From positions 2,661,001-2,725,000 of the forward strand of contig NZ_JAFHKM010000002.1 of NCBI RefSeq assembly GCF_016937515.1: 64,000 nt of DNA, read 5' to 3'. Positions 26,076 to 35,811 of this stretch are shown here, piece by piece. The DNA is from Cohnella algarum. GTDB taxonomy: Bacteria > Bacillota > Bacilli > Paenibacillales > Paenibacillaceae. Under the pieces are notes generated by a model, which was not told the origin of the DNA, did not search any database, and saw only the letters and a list, made by a program, of their open reading frames with translations. The position numbers and the translations under genes are program-made. Each line of letters opens with the position of its first letter. Within the stretch, counting starts at the first letter, position 1.

Positions 26076-27670
26076 AGGCCATCATCATCGACGACGAAAA
26101 GCATGTTCGCGACGTTTTGCGCATGCTGGCCCAGTGGGAACGCTTCGGCATCGACGAGGTGCTCGAGGCACGGGACGGCGAGGAGGCCGTGCGGCTGATC
26201 GAGCGGCACCGGCCCGAAATCGTCTTTACGGACATGAATATGCCGACGATGGACGGCATCAAGGTGCTGGAATGGCTGCAGCGCCACGCCGGCGACTGCA
26301 AAACCATCGTCATCAGCGCCTACGACGATTTCCATTATATGCGGAGCGCGATCTTCTACGGAAGTTTCGATTATATTCTGAAGCCGATCGAACCGGCTCT
26401 GTTGAACGAAACGCTGGAGCGGGCCGTGGAGGAATGGAAGCGCGAGGCGCTTAACCGGAAGTCGGCCCTGGAAAACGACCGGGTCGCCAGCGAGGCAAAG
26501 CCGCTGTATTGGGACCGTCTGCTGTCGAGCATGCTGAGCAGAGCCCCGGCGCCGGACGCGGCCGGACAGCTCGAGCGGGAGTTCGGGGTGGCCGCAGGCC
26601 GCACCTTGTTCAAAATTTGGCTGATGCCCGTTCACGCCTTCGCCGCCGTCAAATACGGCGGCAACACGGAAGTCGCGTTTTCGGCGCTGCTGCCGGTCGT
26701 AAACGGCGTATTGCGAACGAGCGGGAGCGGCATCGCCTTTCGCAATCTGGACAAGCGCGACGAGCTGGCGATGCTCGTCTGGAATCTCCAGGACGAGGAG
26801 GCGCTCGCCAGGCATCTTCTGGGGGCGGTGCGCCAGGAAGTCCGGATGCAGCCGATCGTCGCCGCCGGCAAGGAGGCGCGTCAGGTCGCGGACGCGTACG
26901 AGTCGGCGCGGTACACGCTGATAAAGTGCGATTTGGAGGAAGCGGCGCGGGAACGGCAGCCCGTCCGGTTCGAGGAAGTGAAGCCGCGCGCCGTCCTGCA
27001 TCTGCTCAATTACGCGCAGGAGCTGAGATGGGCGATCCAAAGCGGCAGCACGGAAAGCGTCGACCGGCTGCTCGACGGGATTTTCGAGACGCTGCAAGCC
27101 TCCGGAGGCATGACGCTGGAGCAGTTGCACAACTGGGAGAGCCAATACGGACTGCTGCAGGCGAACTGGCTGCAGGAATACGACATCCGCGACGGCGGCA
27201 GCTTGCATCGGGGCGACGGCTATTGGGAGGAGGACGGGCGCTTCTCCTTCCGCCGGTTCCGCGACGAAAAACGTGTGCAGTTTCACGCGCTGATCGGGCT
27301 GCTGCACGGCCTGAAATACCGGAAGGAAAAAAACAGCATCCGGGAAATCGCGCTTTTTTTGCGGCAAAATTACAAGCGCGAAGTGACGCTGCAGGAAATA
27401 TCGGACCGTTTCTTTCTCAGCCGCGAGTATATATCGCGTAAGTTCAAGCAGGAGTTCGGCGTCACCATCACCGACTACGTGACCCAGGTACGCATCGAGA
27501 AAGCGAAGGAGCTGCTGGAAAATCCGCATCTGAAAATATACGAGATCGCGGATTTCGTCGGCTATCAGAACGATAAATATTTCATCAAGGTATTCAAACG
27601 GGCCGAGGGCGTGACGCCGAGCGAGTTCCGTTCGTTCGCGGCCGCTGCCAGGCAGGCGTGCGGCTCTTGA
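26072..27670 (+). CDS. YesN-type response regulator with AraC DNA-binding domain
   Basis: 532 aa. Receiver domain 1-120 with phosphoacceptor D54 (FTDMNMPTMDG) and K in ILKPIE. A long linker domain (about 140-420) is followed by an AraC-type double HTH from about 430: ISDRFFLSREYISRKFKQEFG and IYEIADFVGYQNDKYFIKVFKR. It overlaps the kinase gene by 4 bases. It is the best candidate for the protein that binds the GTGCACC...GTCAATC motif upstream of three units in this cluster (inference). Confidence 0.92.
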   Translation: MKAIIIDDEKHVRDVLRMLAQWERFGIDEVLEARDGEEAVRLIERHRPEIVFTDMNMPTMDGIKVLEWLQRHAGDCKTIVISAYDDFHYMRSAIFYGSFDYILKPIEPALLNETLERAVEEWKREALNRKSALENDRVASEAKPLYWDRLLSSMLSRAPAPDAAGQLEREFGVAAGRTLFKIWLMPVHAFAAVKYGGNTEVAFSALLPVVNGVLRTSGSGIAFRNLDKRDELAMLVWNLQDEEALARHLLGAVRQEVRMQPIVAAGKEARQVADAYESARYTLIKCDLEEAARERQPVRFEEVKPRAVLHLLNYAQELRWAIQSGSTESVDRLLDGIFETLQASGGMTLEQLHNWESQYGLLQANWLQEYDIRDGGSLHRGDGYWEEDGRFSFRRFRDEKRVQFHALIGLLHGLKYRKEKNSIREIALFLRQNYKREVTLQEISDRFFLSREYISRKFKQEFGVTITDYVTQVRIEKAKELLENPHLKIYEIADFVGYQNDKYFIKVFKRAEGVTPSEFRSFAAAARQACGS

Positions 27671-27694
27671 GGGAAGAAGCGGGAAGGAACGAAG

Positions 27695-28896
27695 ATGGCA
27701 AATCGGAGTTGGGCCGCGGAAGCGGGGTTGTTTTTTGCGATAAGCGTACTGTTCTTTGTGAGCATTACGGCTTTCGACCCGTTCGTGTCGTCGTATGCGG
27801 CGGAGCTGGGGGTCGGGCCGGCGCTCATCGGCAGCATGGTCGGCGTTACGGGGCTCGCCTCGATGTTCGCGCGGCTGCCGTTGGGCATTTTGTCGGGCAT
27901 GCTGTCCAGACGAAAGCTTTTCATCCAGGCGGGCTTCGTGCTGACGATCGTCTGCTGGACCGCCGCCTTCCTGGCGCCGGGCGCCGGAACGCTGTTTCTC
28001 GGCAAGCTGAGCAACGGGCTGGCCGGCTCGACGTGGGTGATTTTTACGGTCATGTTCCCGTCCTTGTTTCCGGACCGGGACGGCGCGAAGGCGATGGCCT
28101 TCATTTCGGCGGCTTCGCCGCTCGGCTCGTTGGCCGGCTCGACGATCGGCGGGCTGGTCATTCACGCGTACGGCTATTCGGCCGGCTTCTCCGTGGCGGT
28201 ACTGGCCGCCCTGCTGGCGTTGGCGCTGACGTTCTTCCTGAAGGAAGGACAGCCCCCGGCGCGGACCGGCGAGCCGACGTTCACCCGGCGCACGCTGACC
28301 TCCCAGCTGTCGGACAAGCGCCTGTGGGCCATCTCGCTGCTCGGGGCGCTGATCCAAATGACGATGTACGGCACGCGCGACACCTTTACGCCGCTCATGG
28401 CGCAGCAGCTCGGCGCGGGACCGATCGCCGTCAGCTGGCTGGCCAACACGCATCTGATGATGTTCGGCCTCTCGACGGCGCTGTGCCCCTGGCTGTACCG
28501 CCGTCTCGGTCTCGTCCGAACGGGGGTGCTCGGCTTTGCCGCGCAGGGGCTGGCCATTGTGCTGATGCCGGCCGCCGGCGGACTGCCCGCGCTGTTTGCG
28601 CTGCAGGCGGCGGCCGGCATCGCGTACGGGATGGCGTTCACGTTTCTCATGTCGATCGTGCTGGAGCGGACGCGGCCGCACGAGAAGACGACGCGCATGG
28701 GCTTCTTCCAAAGCCTGTACTCGCTCGGCATGTTCGTCGGGCCGCTGCTGCTCGGCCTGCTGGTCGACGGCGTTTCGGAGGCGGCGGGCTTCGCCGTCTG
28801 GGGGCGCTGTCCGCGATCGGCGCGGCGCTGGCCGGCGCGCTGTACCGGCGCGGCGCCGCGCCCGTTGCGATTAACGCCGAGGAACCGAGGATTTGA
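27695..28896 (+). CDS. MFS transporter (frameshifted near the C-terminus as read)
   Basis: Twelve-span major facilitator protein of about 400 aa. Visible features include GVTGLASMFARLPLGILSGMLSRRKL (loop 2-3 motif A region) and VMFPSLFPDRDGAKAM. The G run at 28800-28804 is one base short: as read the frame goes on out of register to 28951, while one extra G gives FAVWGALSAIGAALAGALYRRG and a stop at 28894-28896. That stop overlaps a TTG just upstream of the amidase. The family resembles YfcJ/SetA-like exporters or sugar MFS proteins; the substrate is unknown. Probably a sequencing error. Confidence 0.82.
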
Positions 28897-28928
28897 AGAG
28901 CCCGAAAGGGAAAAGGGAGAGAAATGCC

Positions 28929-30326
28929 GTGCGATTCGACATGACCATTAAATCGCTGCTGGACGGATACCGGACCAAGACGTTCTTGCCGGAAGAGATC
29001 GTCCGGGCGTATTTGGCGCGCATCAAGGCCGCGGACGCAAACCTTCGGTCGATCATTACCCTGACCGAGGAGACGGCGCGCTGTCAGGCCGGCATTGCGG
29101 GATGGCGGCTTGCCGCGGGCGAGGACCCCGGCTTGCTGCACGGCGTGCCGGTTACCTACAAGGACAATATCGATACCCGGGGAATCCGGACGACGAACGG
29201 CTCGCAAATCGACCGCGACCGGGTGCCCCGGCGCAATGCGGCCGTAGTGGACCGCGTCGGCGGAGCCGGGGCCGTAACCGTCGGCAAGGCGAATCTTTAC
29301 GAGTACGCTTTCGGCATAACGTCCGACAATCCGTTTTACGGCGACGTGCGCAATCCGTGGGACGCGCGGTTTATGGCCGGGGGCTCCAGCAGCGGCTCGG
29401 CGGCTTCCGTCGCCGCCGGCTTCTGCCTCGGCTCGATCGGCACGGACACGGCGGGTTCGATCCGGGTGCCGTCCGCCTGCTGCGGCGTCGTCGGCCTCAA
29501 GCCGACGCGCGGGCTGGTGCCGACGGACGGGGTGACGACGCTGTCGTGGACGCTCGATCACGTCGGGCCGATCGCCCGCAACGTGGAGGACGTCGCGCTG
29601 CTGCTCGAGGCGGCGGCGGGCAAGCCGTACGCCTGGGCGTGCCGCGAGGACATCCGCGGCCTGCGAATCGGCGTCCCGCGCCAATTCGTGTCCCGGCGTA
29701 TCGAGACCGACGTCGAGAAGCGCTTCGACGCGGCGCTGGCGGCGCTTGCCGAGCTCGGCGCGGTGCTGATCGACGTCGACCTTCCGCTGGCCGAGGAGGC
29801 GATTGCCGTCGCCACGGGCATCGCCACGCCCGAGGTCGGCTATGTGCACCGCGAGCGCATCGCGTCATCGCTGGCGCTGTACGGCGCCGGCGCCGCGGAA
29901 ACGTTCGCGCGCAGCCGCGCCGCGACGGCGCACGACTACATGGACGCGATGCGGAAACGCGACGAAATGACGCGCGGCTTGGACGAGTTGTTCCGTCAGG
30001 TGGACGCCGTCGTCACGCCGACGATGCCGGCGGCGCCGACGCGGCTGGGACAGGGCCAAGTGCGGTTTCCCGACGGCTCGGTCGAGACGGTGGACGAGTG
30101 CATGATCCGGTTCACCTGTTTGTACGACATTACCGGCCATCCCGCGCTGTCGGTGCCGTGCGGGCTAACGGAGGACGGCCTGCCCGTCGGCCTGCAGATC
30201 GCCGCCGCGCACCATCGGGAGGACGCGGCGCTGCGCATCGCTTACGCGTATGAACGGGCGGCGCTGTCCGGGTTCTATGCCGAACGGGACGCGCGGATCG
30301 AACAAGGCGCCGGGGCCGAGGCTTGA
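28929..30326 (+). CDS. amidase-signature family amidohydrolase
   Basis: 465 aa. GTG at 28929 follows GGGAGAG; the ATG at 28941 is an alternative. Amidase signature catalytic triad: K78 (VTYKDNID), the cis-Ser in GGSSSGSAAS (151-160) and nucleophile S177 (GTDTAGSIRVPS). It hydrolyses an amide bond; it is not gatA, because gatC and gatB are absent. It is co-directional with the two-component system and MFS gene, so an amide (N-acyl or carboxamide) may be part of the compound this cluster handles (inference). Confidence 0.88.
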   Translation: MRFDMTIKSLLDGYRTKTFLPEEIVRAYLARIKAADANLRSIITLTEETARCQAGIAGWRLAAGEDPGLLHGVPVTYKDNIDTRGIRTTNGSQIDRDRVPRRNAAVVDRVGGAGAVTVGKANLYEYAFGITSDNPFYGDVRNPWDARFMAGGSSSGSAASVAAGFCLGSIGTDTAGSIRVPSACCGVVGLKPTRGLVPTDGVTTLSWTLDHVGPIARNVEDVALLLEAAAGKPYAWACREDIRGLRIGVPRQFVSRRIETDVEKRFDAALAALAELGAVLIDVDLPLAEEAIAVATGIATPEVGYVHRERIASSLALYGAGAAETFARSRAATAHDYMDAMRKRDEMTRGLDELFRQVDAVVTPTMPAAPTRLGQGQVRFPDGSVETVDECMIRFTCLYDITGHPALSVPCGLTEDGLPVGLQIAAAHHREDAALRIAYAYERAALSGFYAERDARIEQGAGAEA

Positions 30327-30347
30327 CGCCCGCGGCGCGTCAACGAA

Positions 30348-30404
30348 GTGCACCGATCCTGTCAATCGGGTTTCTATTGGACGTCCGGACGCTTTTTTTA
30401 TAAT
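30348..30404 (+). promoter_or_regulatory. shared promoter motif, copy 3 (before the SnoaL-like gene)
   Basis: GTGCACCGAT at 30348, GTCAATCGGGTT following, TATAAT at 30399-30404 (51 bp). This gives the SnoaL-like gene its own promoter, of the same type as those of the HpsN-like gene and ABC importer. Confidence 0.78.
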
Positions 30405-30486
30405 GAAAGCGAACGCGAGCACGGCCCTGTCCGTTCGCGGCCAGGAAAGCGAACGGGCGCAATCAAACAAGAAAAGGTGGATTTTC

Positions 30487-31806
30487 ATGGAAATCAAGAG
30501 CAACGGCAATCCGGAAGAAGGAAGCAAGCCGGCGAACGGCGCAACGGGCGCGCCGGCCGATAAGCCGAAAAGCGGCAAGAGCCCGGCCGAGCCTCAGGCC
30601 GCGCCGCAGGCGGCCGCATCCGCTCCGGCGGCAACGAAGCGGCGCGTTCAGCAAAGCAATCTTTTTTATGCGGATGCTGAAGAGGTCAACATGATCGACA
30701 CGAACGACGATTTCGATTATCTGAACCTCCCCGGAAGCCTGCAGCGCAAGCAGAGCATGAGGGGCTTCGATCCCGAATACAACAACATCGTCGATTACAT
30801 CGTCAAGATCACGCGGCAAATCTGGAAGGAAAAAGACATCGGCCTCATCTACGAAACGTACAGCCACAACGTTTCCGTCCACAAAGGGCTGCTTAACAGC
30901 CACGGCGTCAACGAGGTCGTGGCGGGCACGCTGCAGACGCTGCATGCGTTTCCGGACCGGAAAGGACTGGGCTGGAGCGTCATCTGGTCGGGCAACGACG
31001 AGGAAGGCTTCTTTACTTCGCATCGGGGCAAGTCGATGGGCACCAATATCGGCGACAGCCTGTACGGCCCCGCGACGAACAAGAAGGTCGTCTTCCGCAC
31101 GACGGCCGACTGCATGATTCTGAACAACAAAATTTACGAAGAATGGCTTGTGATGGATACGTTCCATATGGTGCAGCAGCTCGGGCTCGATCCGGTCGAA
31201 GTGGCGAAAGGGCTGGCCAAGGGCACCCGGACGCTGACGGCGCCGCTTCATTTCGGCTTCCCCGAGACGGCCGAAATCGGTTTGCCGCCGAAAATCTACC
31301 GCCGGCAGTTCGAACACTTCGAGATCGGCGACTTCCTGCTGGAGATGATCAACCGGGTATGGGAGCGGCGCTCGTTCAATTTCGTGGACAAGTTCTACGA
31401 TCCGAACGCGGTCGTTCACTACGTTTGCAACCGCGATCTGATCGGCATGGCGGAGATCAAAGGGATGTTCGTCAGCTTCTTCGCCTCGATTCCGAACGGC
31501 AAAACCCATATCGAGCGCATCACATGCAACCGGCGCGGCTCCGACGCCGACTGGGACGTTGCGATTCGCTGGCGCGTACAGGGCACGCACGAGGGCATGG
31601 GCTACTTCGGGCGGCCGAGCGGCAAGCCGATCGAAATTTTCGGCATCAACCATTACAAGATCAAGGCCGGCAAAATTATCGAAGAGTGGTTCCTGTTCGA
31701 CGGCATCGAAGTGCTTCGGCAAATTTACATGGAAGCCGACGGCGGCGTCCAGAACGCCGCGGCAGCCGTCGCGGGCGGCGACGGCAGCTTCTCCGGCGTA
31801 TCCTGA
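30487..31806 (+). CDS. protein with two SnoaL/NTF2-like domains
   Basis: 439 aa, ATG 30487 after AAGGTGG. An N-terminal stretch of about 65 residues is rich in Pro, Ala, Lys and Ser and looks disordered. Two SnoaL-like (ester cyclase/NTF2 fold) modules follow. The first (about 90-240) contains QIWKEKDIGLIYETYSHNV and SHGVNEVVAGTLQTLHAFPD. The second (about 290-420) contains RVWERRSFNFVDKFYDPNAV, EIKGMFVSFFASIPNG and EWFLFDGIEVLRQI. SnoaL-fold proteins catalyse cyclisations, isomerisations or hydrolyses, or merely bind ligands. The shared promoter motif places it in the HpsN-like/ABC regulon. Function unknown. Confidence 0.85.
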   Translation: MEIKSNGNPEEGSKPANGATGAPADKPKSGKSPAEPQAAPQAAASAPAATKRRVQQSNLFYADAEEVNMIDTNDDFDYLNLPGSLQRKQSMRGFDPEYNNIVDYIVKITRQIWKEKDIGLIYETYSHNVSVHKGLLNSHGVNEVVAGTLQTLHAFPDRKGLGWSVIWSGNDEEGFFTSHRGKSMGTNIGDSLYGPATNKKVVFRTTADCMILNNKIYEEWLVMDTFHMVQQLGLDPVEVAKGLAKGTRTLTAPLHFGFPETAEIGLPPKIYRRQFEHFEIGDFLLEMINRVWERRSFNFVDKFYDPNAVVHYVCNRDLIGMAEIKGMFVSFFASIPNGKTHIERITCNRRGSDADWDVAIRWRVQGTHEGMGYFGRPSGKPIEIFGINHYKIKAGKIIEEWFLFDGIEVLRQIYMEADGGVQNAAAAVAGGDGSFSGVS

Positions 31807-31907
31807 GCGGCGCGGGCAGCATCTCCGGCGTAAGGAGACGGCGCCGGCAGAGCTGCCTTCACCTATTGCGGTTGCTGCCGGACGGACGGATGGCGTCAGG
31901 CGCGGCG

Positions 31908-33859
31908 TTACGGCCGGGCCGTCCGAATCCAGACGGCCATTTCGCCCGGCTCGCGGTTCCCCCACAGGTAATACGGAACCGCCTTCAACCGTGCCGCCTT
32001 GACGCGGGGGCGGAGCGGCAGGTACGGCGCGCTGTCTTCCGGCCAGCCCGCGCCTTCGATCGCCGTCCCGTCGGCCTCGATGACGACGGCGCCGCCGAGC
32101 GGGCCGGCCTCGAACCGCTCCGCCAGGTTCGGTTCGGCGGCCAGCGCCAGCGACGCGAGCGGCGCGCCGTTGTCCGCTTCCTCCAGGCAATACACGAGCG
32201 GTCCGCGCTGGAAAGCGGCTTTGCCGGCATTCGCCCGCATGAGAGGGTGCGCGAAGAGCAGTTGCGTTTCCAGAGGAAGCTCCCAGCCGACGGCGTCCCC
32301 TTGCGACCATTCGCGCTCGACGAAGGCGTAGCCGCGCTCCGTCCGGTAGTCCGCCGGCTTTCCGTTCACGGTCAACGCGGGTCTCGCGCCGGCGCACCAG
32401 CCCGGCACGCGCAGCGCCAGCGCGAATTTCGCGGGAGCGTTCGATTCCGGCAACACTTCGAAGCTCACCTTACCCGACCAAGGCAGTTCCGAACTCATTT
32501 TCAGCTTGACGGGGCCCGCATCCAGCTCGAAGCGGGCTTCGCTTCCGATATACAAATGGGCGTATACCGTATTGCGCTTCCGGTCCGCCGTGTAGATGTA
32601 CTCGTTAAGCGAGCTGAGCAGCCTAGCGACGTTGGGCGGACAGCAGGCGCAGCCGAACCAGCGCTGCCTGACCGGCTTGACGTGGCGCTTGCCGGGATTG
32701 CGAACGCTGGCGTCCGGCCACACCTCAAGCGGGTTCACGTAGAAAAAATGCTTCCCGTCCCTGGACATGCTGCCAAGGACATTGTTGTACAGCGCGCGTT
32801 CCATCGTATCGGCATATTCGCTCCGCGCTTCGAGCAGGAGCATCCGCCGCGCGAAGAAAACAAGCCCGATGGAGGCGCACGTTTCCGCGTACGCCGTATC
32901 GTTCGGCAGATCGTAATCGAATGAAAACGCCTCGCCGTGATGCGTGGAACCGATGCCCCCCGTCACGTACATTTGCTTCTCCGTCACGTTTTTCCACAGC
33001 TTCCCGCACGCTTCGCGCAGCCGTTCGTCGCCGGCGAGCCGGGCGAGATCCGCCATCGCCGCATACATATAGACCGCCCGCACGGCATGCCCGACCGCGA
33101 CCGTCTGCTCGCGCACGGGCAGGTGGCTTTGGTTGTACTCCAGGTCGGGGGGAGAAGTCGTCCCTTGAACCCAATGGCTCGTTCGGCCCCGGCGCTCCCA
33201 TTCCTCCGCGAAGTAGTTCCGAGCTTGGCCCCGTTCGTCGATAAAGTACCGGCTAAGCCGCAAATAACGATCTTCGCCCGTCGCTTCGTAAAGCTTGACC
33301 AGCGCAAGCTCGATCTCCTGGTGGCCGCAGTAGCCGCGAAGCTTGCCGGGCCCTATGCCGAACACCTCGTCGATATGATCGGTCAAGCGCCGAGCGATAT
33401 CGAGCAGCTTGCGTTTGCCCGTTCCGCGATAGTAGGCGACGGCCGCTTCGATCAGATGCCCGGCGCAGTACAGCTCGTGCGCGTCGTGCAGGTTGGTCCA
33501 CTTTTTGTCCGGCTCCTTGATCGTAAAATAGGTGTTCAGGTAACCGTTTTCAAGCTGGGCGGCGCCGATCAGGTCGATGGCGTCGTCGGCGATCCGCTCA
33601 AGCTCGGGATCCGGGCGGCTGGCGAGCGAGTAACCGACCGCCTCCAGCCATTTGGCGAGATCGCTGTCCTGGAACACCATGCCTCCGAATTCCCCTTCCT
33701 CCAGCCCGGCGGCAATGCGGAAATTCCGGATCGCGTAGCTCGGAGCCGCCCCTCGACCCGGTCGTTCAACGCTTCCCACTGATAAGGGATGACCGCCTGC
33801 CGAACCAGCTCCGTATACTCGTTCCAGAAACGATCCTGCACGCTGACTTTTTCGCTCAT
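31908..33859 (-). CDS. GH127 beta-L-arabinofuranosidase (frameshifted near the N-terminus as read)
   Basis: Glycoside hydrolase family 127 (formerly DUF1680), about 650 aa. ATG at 33857-33859 follows GGGAGGTAAG and gives MSEKVSVQDRFWNEYTELV. The C run at 33749-33752 (GGGG in coding sense) is one base short; restoring it joins NDRVEG to AAPSYAIRNFRIAAG and the long frame to 31908. The catalytic Cys/Zn site of HypBA1 is visible: Glu and Cys in ETCASIGLVFF and the paired Cys in GCACCPPNVARLL. The enzyme removes beta-L-arabinofuranose units. It is divergent from an AraC regulator that probably controls it. No signal peptide, so it acts inside the cell. Confidence 0.87.
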
Positions 33860-33987
33860 GGCTTACCTCCCGAAATATCAGAAATTGACTCTGTTCGAGA
33901 TGGATTATATCCTTAAAAACAAGCGAAAAAAACAAACGGATTAAACCCGATTTTATATAATCTCACACAGACAGAAAGGGGACGCTC

Positions 33988-34851
33988 ATGGAGCCGGAAA
34001 CCTATGTCGTCCTGCGGGCGCCGCCTCTGCCTTATTATCTCGGGGCCGGCGTTTCGGCCTATGCCGAAGGGGAACAGCACCCCAATCGCAAAAATCTCGG
34101 CTTTTTCGATCTGCTCTGGGTCGTTCGAGGGGAGCTTCACATCGGGGAAAACGGGAGGGATTGGGCGCTCGGCGAAGGACAGACGCTGCTGCTGCTGCCC
34201 GACGGCGAGCATTACGCGGTCAAGCCGTGCGACCGGGAAACGGTATTTTATTGGGTGCATTTTTCGTATTCCGGGGAAAAGGAAGTGCGGCACGCGCCGC
34301 TTGACAGGTTCCAGCAGCCCTTCGAGCAGCCGTTCAGCAACCCGTATGAAATCCGGCTGCCCTATCGCGCCGGACCGGGGGGCGCGAGCGAGGGCCCGAA
34401 GCTGCTTCGGGAGCTGGTCCGGCTGCGCGACGGGAACCGGACAGCCGCGTTCTGGAAAGAGCAGGCGCTGCTGCTCGAGCTGCTGCGGCTGCTAGAAGAG
34501 GGCGAGCACGAAAGCCGGAGCACGCCGGCGATCCGGATCGCGGAGCAGGCGGAAGCCTACTTGAAGGCGAACTATCAGGCGGAGCTGACGAACGGGAAGC
34601 TGGCGGAGGCGCTGCATTTTCATCCGAATTATATCGTTCGCTGCATGAAGGAGCGATTCGATCGCACGCCGATGGACTATCTGCACGAATACCGGCTCGA
34701 GCAGGCGAAGCTGCTGCTGGTGACGACCGATTGGTCGATCGCGCAGATCGCCGAGCGGGTGGGCTTCCGCCACGTCCCGTATTTCTCCGCCTGCTTCAAG
34801 CGGCAGGCCGGGGTGTCGCCGCTGAAGTACCGGCGGCGCTACCGTTCGTAA
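33988..34851 (+). CDS. AraC-family regulator next to GH127
   Basis: 287 aa. An N-terminal cupin-like sensor (about 20-110, with GENGRDWALGEGQTLLLLPDG) is followed by a C-terminal AraC double HTH (about 185-285, LAEALHFHPNYIVRCMKERF and SIAQIAERVGFRHVPYFSACFKR). TATAAT at 33956-33961 lies upstream. Divergent placement suggests it activates the GH127 gene in response to an arabinoside; the ligand is unknown. Confidence 0.88.
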   Translation: MEPETYVVLRAPPLPYYLGAGVSAYAEGEQHPNRKNLGFFDLLWVVRGELHIGENGRDWALGEGQTLLLLPDGEHYAVKPCDRETVFYWVHFSYSGEKEVRHAPLDRFQQPFEQPFSNPYEIRLPYRAGPGGASEGPKLLRELVRLRDGNRTAAFWKEQALLLELLRLLEEGEHESRSTPAIRIAEQAEAYLKANYQAELTNGKLAEALHFHPNYIVRCMKERFDRTPMDYLHEYRLEQAKLLLVTTDWSIAQIAERVGFRHVPYFSACFKRQAGVSPLKYRRRYRS

Positions 34852-34864
34852 GCGGCCTGCCGGA

Positions 34865-35644
34865 TCACAAAGCCGGAGCCTTGCCGCCGTCGATGTTGAC
34901 GGACGTTCCGGTCACGTAGGACGCGGCGTCGGAAACGAGAAACGCGATGACGCGCGCCGCTTCGACCGTCTCGCCGATGCGGCCGAGCGGAATGTCGTGC
35001 TTCGGATCGCGGGAAAACTGCTCCCAGCTTTGCTCCGGCGCCGTCTGTTTCCAGGATTTCTCGATCTGGTCGCTGCGAATCAGGCCGATGCAGACCGTGT
35101 TGACGCGGATCCCGTATTTGGCAAGATCCCGGCTCATCGCTTTGGTCAGCGCCATTCCGGCCGCCCGGCTGACGCTGGTCGGAAGCGAAGCGGCGCCCGG
35201 CGTTTTGGCGAACGAAGCCGTCACGTTGACGATCGCGCCCCCGTTCTCCTTCAGATAGGGAAGCGCGGCGCGGCTGAAGCGGATCGCCCCGAACAGCTTC
35301 AAATCCAGATCCTGCTCCCAAGCGGACAGCTCGACGACGTCGAACGCCGCCGCCGCGGACGTGCCCGCGTTGTTGACGACGATGTCCAGACGCCCGAACC
35401 GCGCGATCGCCTCGTTCACGACCCGCCGCACGTCTTCGTCGGACGTGACGTCGCCGGCAACGGCAAGAGCGTCGGCGCCCGTTTCCTTTTTAATCTTTTC
35501 GGCGGCGCCGCGCAGCGCGTCTTCGCCGCGGGCGACGACGACGACGTTCGCGCCCTCCTCCGCCAGCACGATGGCGGTCTGCAAGCCGATTCCTTTGCTT
35601 CCTCCCGTGATCAAAGCCGTTTTGCCCTTGACGCCCAAGTCCAT
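34865..35644 (-). CDS. short-chain dehydrogenase/reductase with altered active site
   Basis: 259 aa. ATG at 35642-35644 is chosen because GGAGG lies 7 bases upstream. The Rossmann motif TGGSKGIG (13-20) and NNAG (91-94) are intact. At the catalytic position YxxxK, however, the sequence reads T156-S-V-S-R160 (LPTSVSRAAGMALTK), so Tyr and Lys are replaced by Thr and Arg. The C-terminus ends in VTGTSVNIDGGKAPAL, as in FabG-like SDRs. It may use a different mechanism or only bind NAD(P). It is convergent with the AraC gene and not clearly part of the arabinose functions. Confidence 0.85.
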   Translation of the reverse strand: MDLGVKGKTALITGGSKGIGLQTAIVLAEEGANVVVVARGEDALRGAAEKIKKETGADALAVAGDVTSDEDVRRVVNEAIARFGRLDIVVNNAGTSAAAAFDVVELSAWEQDLDLKLFGAIRFSRAALPYLKENGGAIVNVTASFAKTPGAASLPTSVSRAAGMALTKAMSRDLAKYGIRVNTVCIGLIRSDQIEKSWKQTAPEQSWEQFSRDPKHDIPLGRIGETVEAARVIAFLVSDAASYVTGTSVNIDGGKAPAL

Positions 35645-35811
35645 TGCCGATTCCTCCAATAACAAGATTTAGACTCGCGATAAATCCGTTGCCGATAGAA
35701 AGCGTATGTAGGCTGAGTTACTCTAATTTTCATTATAGCCTATTCGAATTTTGGAAAAATGGACGATTCCATATAAAATAGGGACAGGCTTTATATTCGG
35801 GAGGTGCGTTC

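Noticed and set aside
25970..28711. Very long open frame (over 900 codons) on the minus strand
   Set aside because: It lies opposite the response regulator and MFS genes, has the Arg/His/Gln-rich composition of antisense frames in GC-rich DNA, and matches no known domain. Similar long antisense frames opposite ctaD and queG were rejected for the same reason.
28929..30326. GatA subunit of glutamyl-tRNA(Gln) amidotransferase
   Set aside because: gatC and gatB are absent; the context is a transport/regulator cluster.
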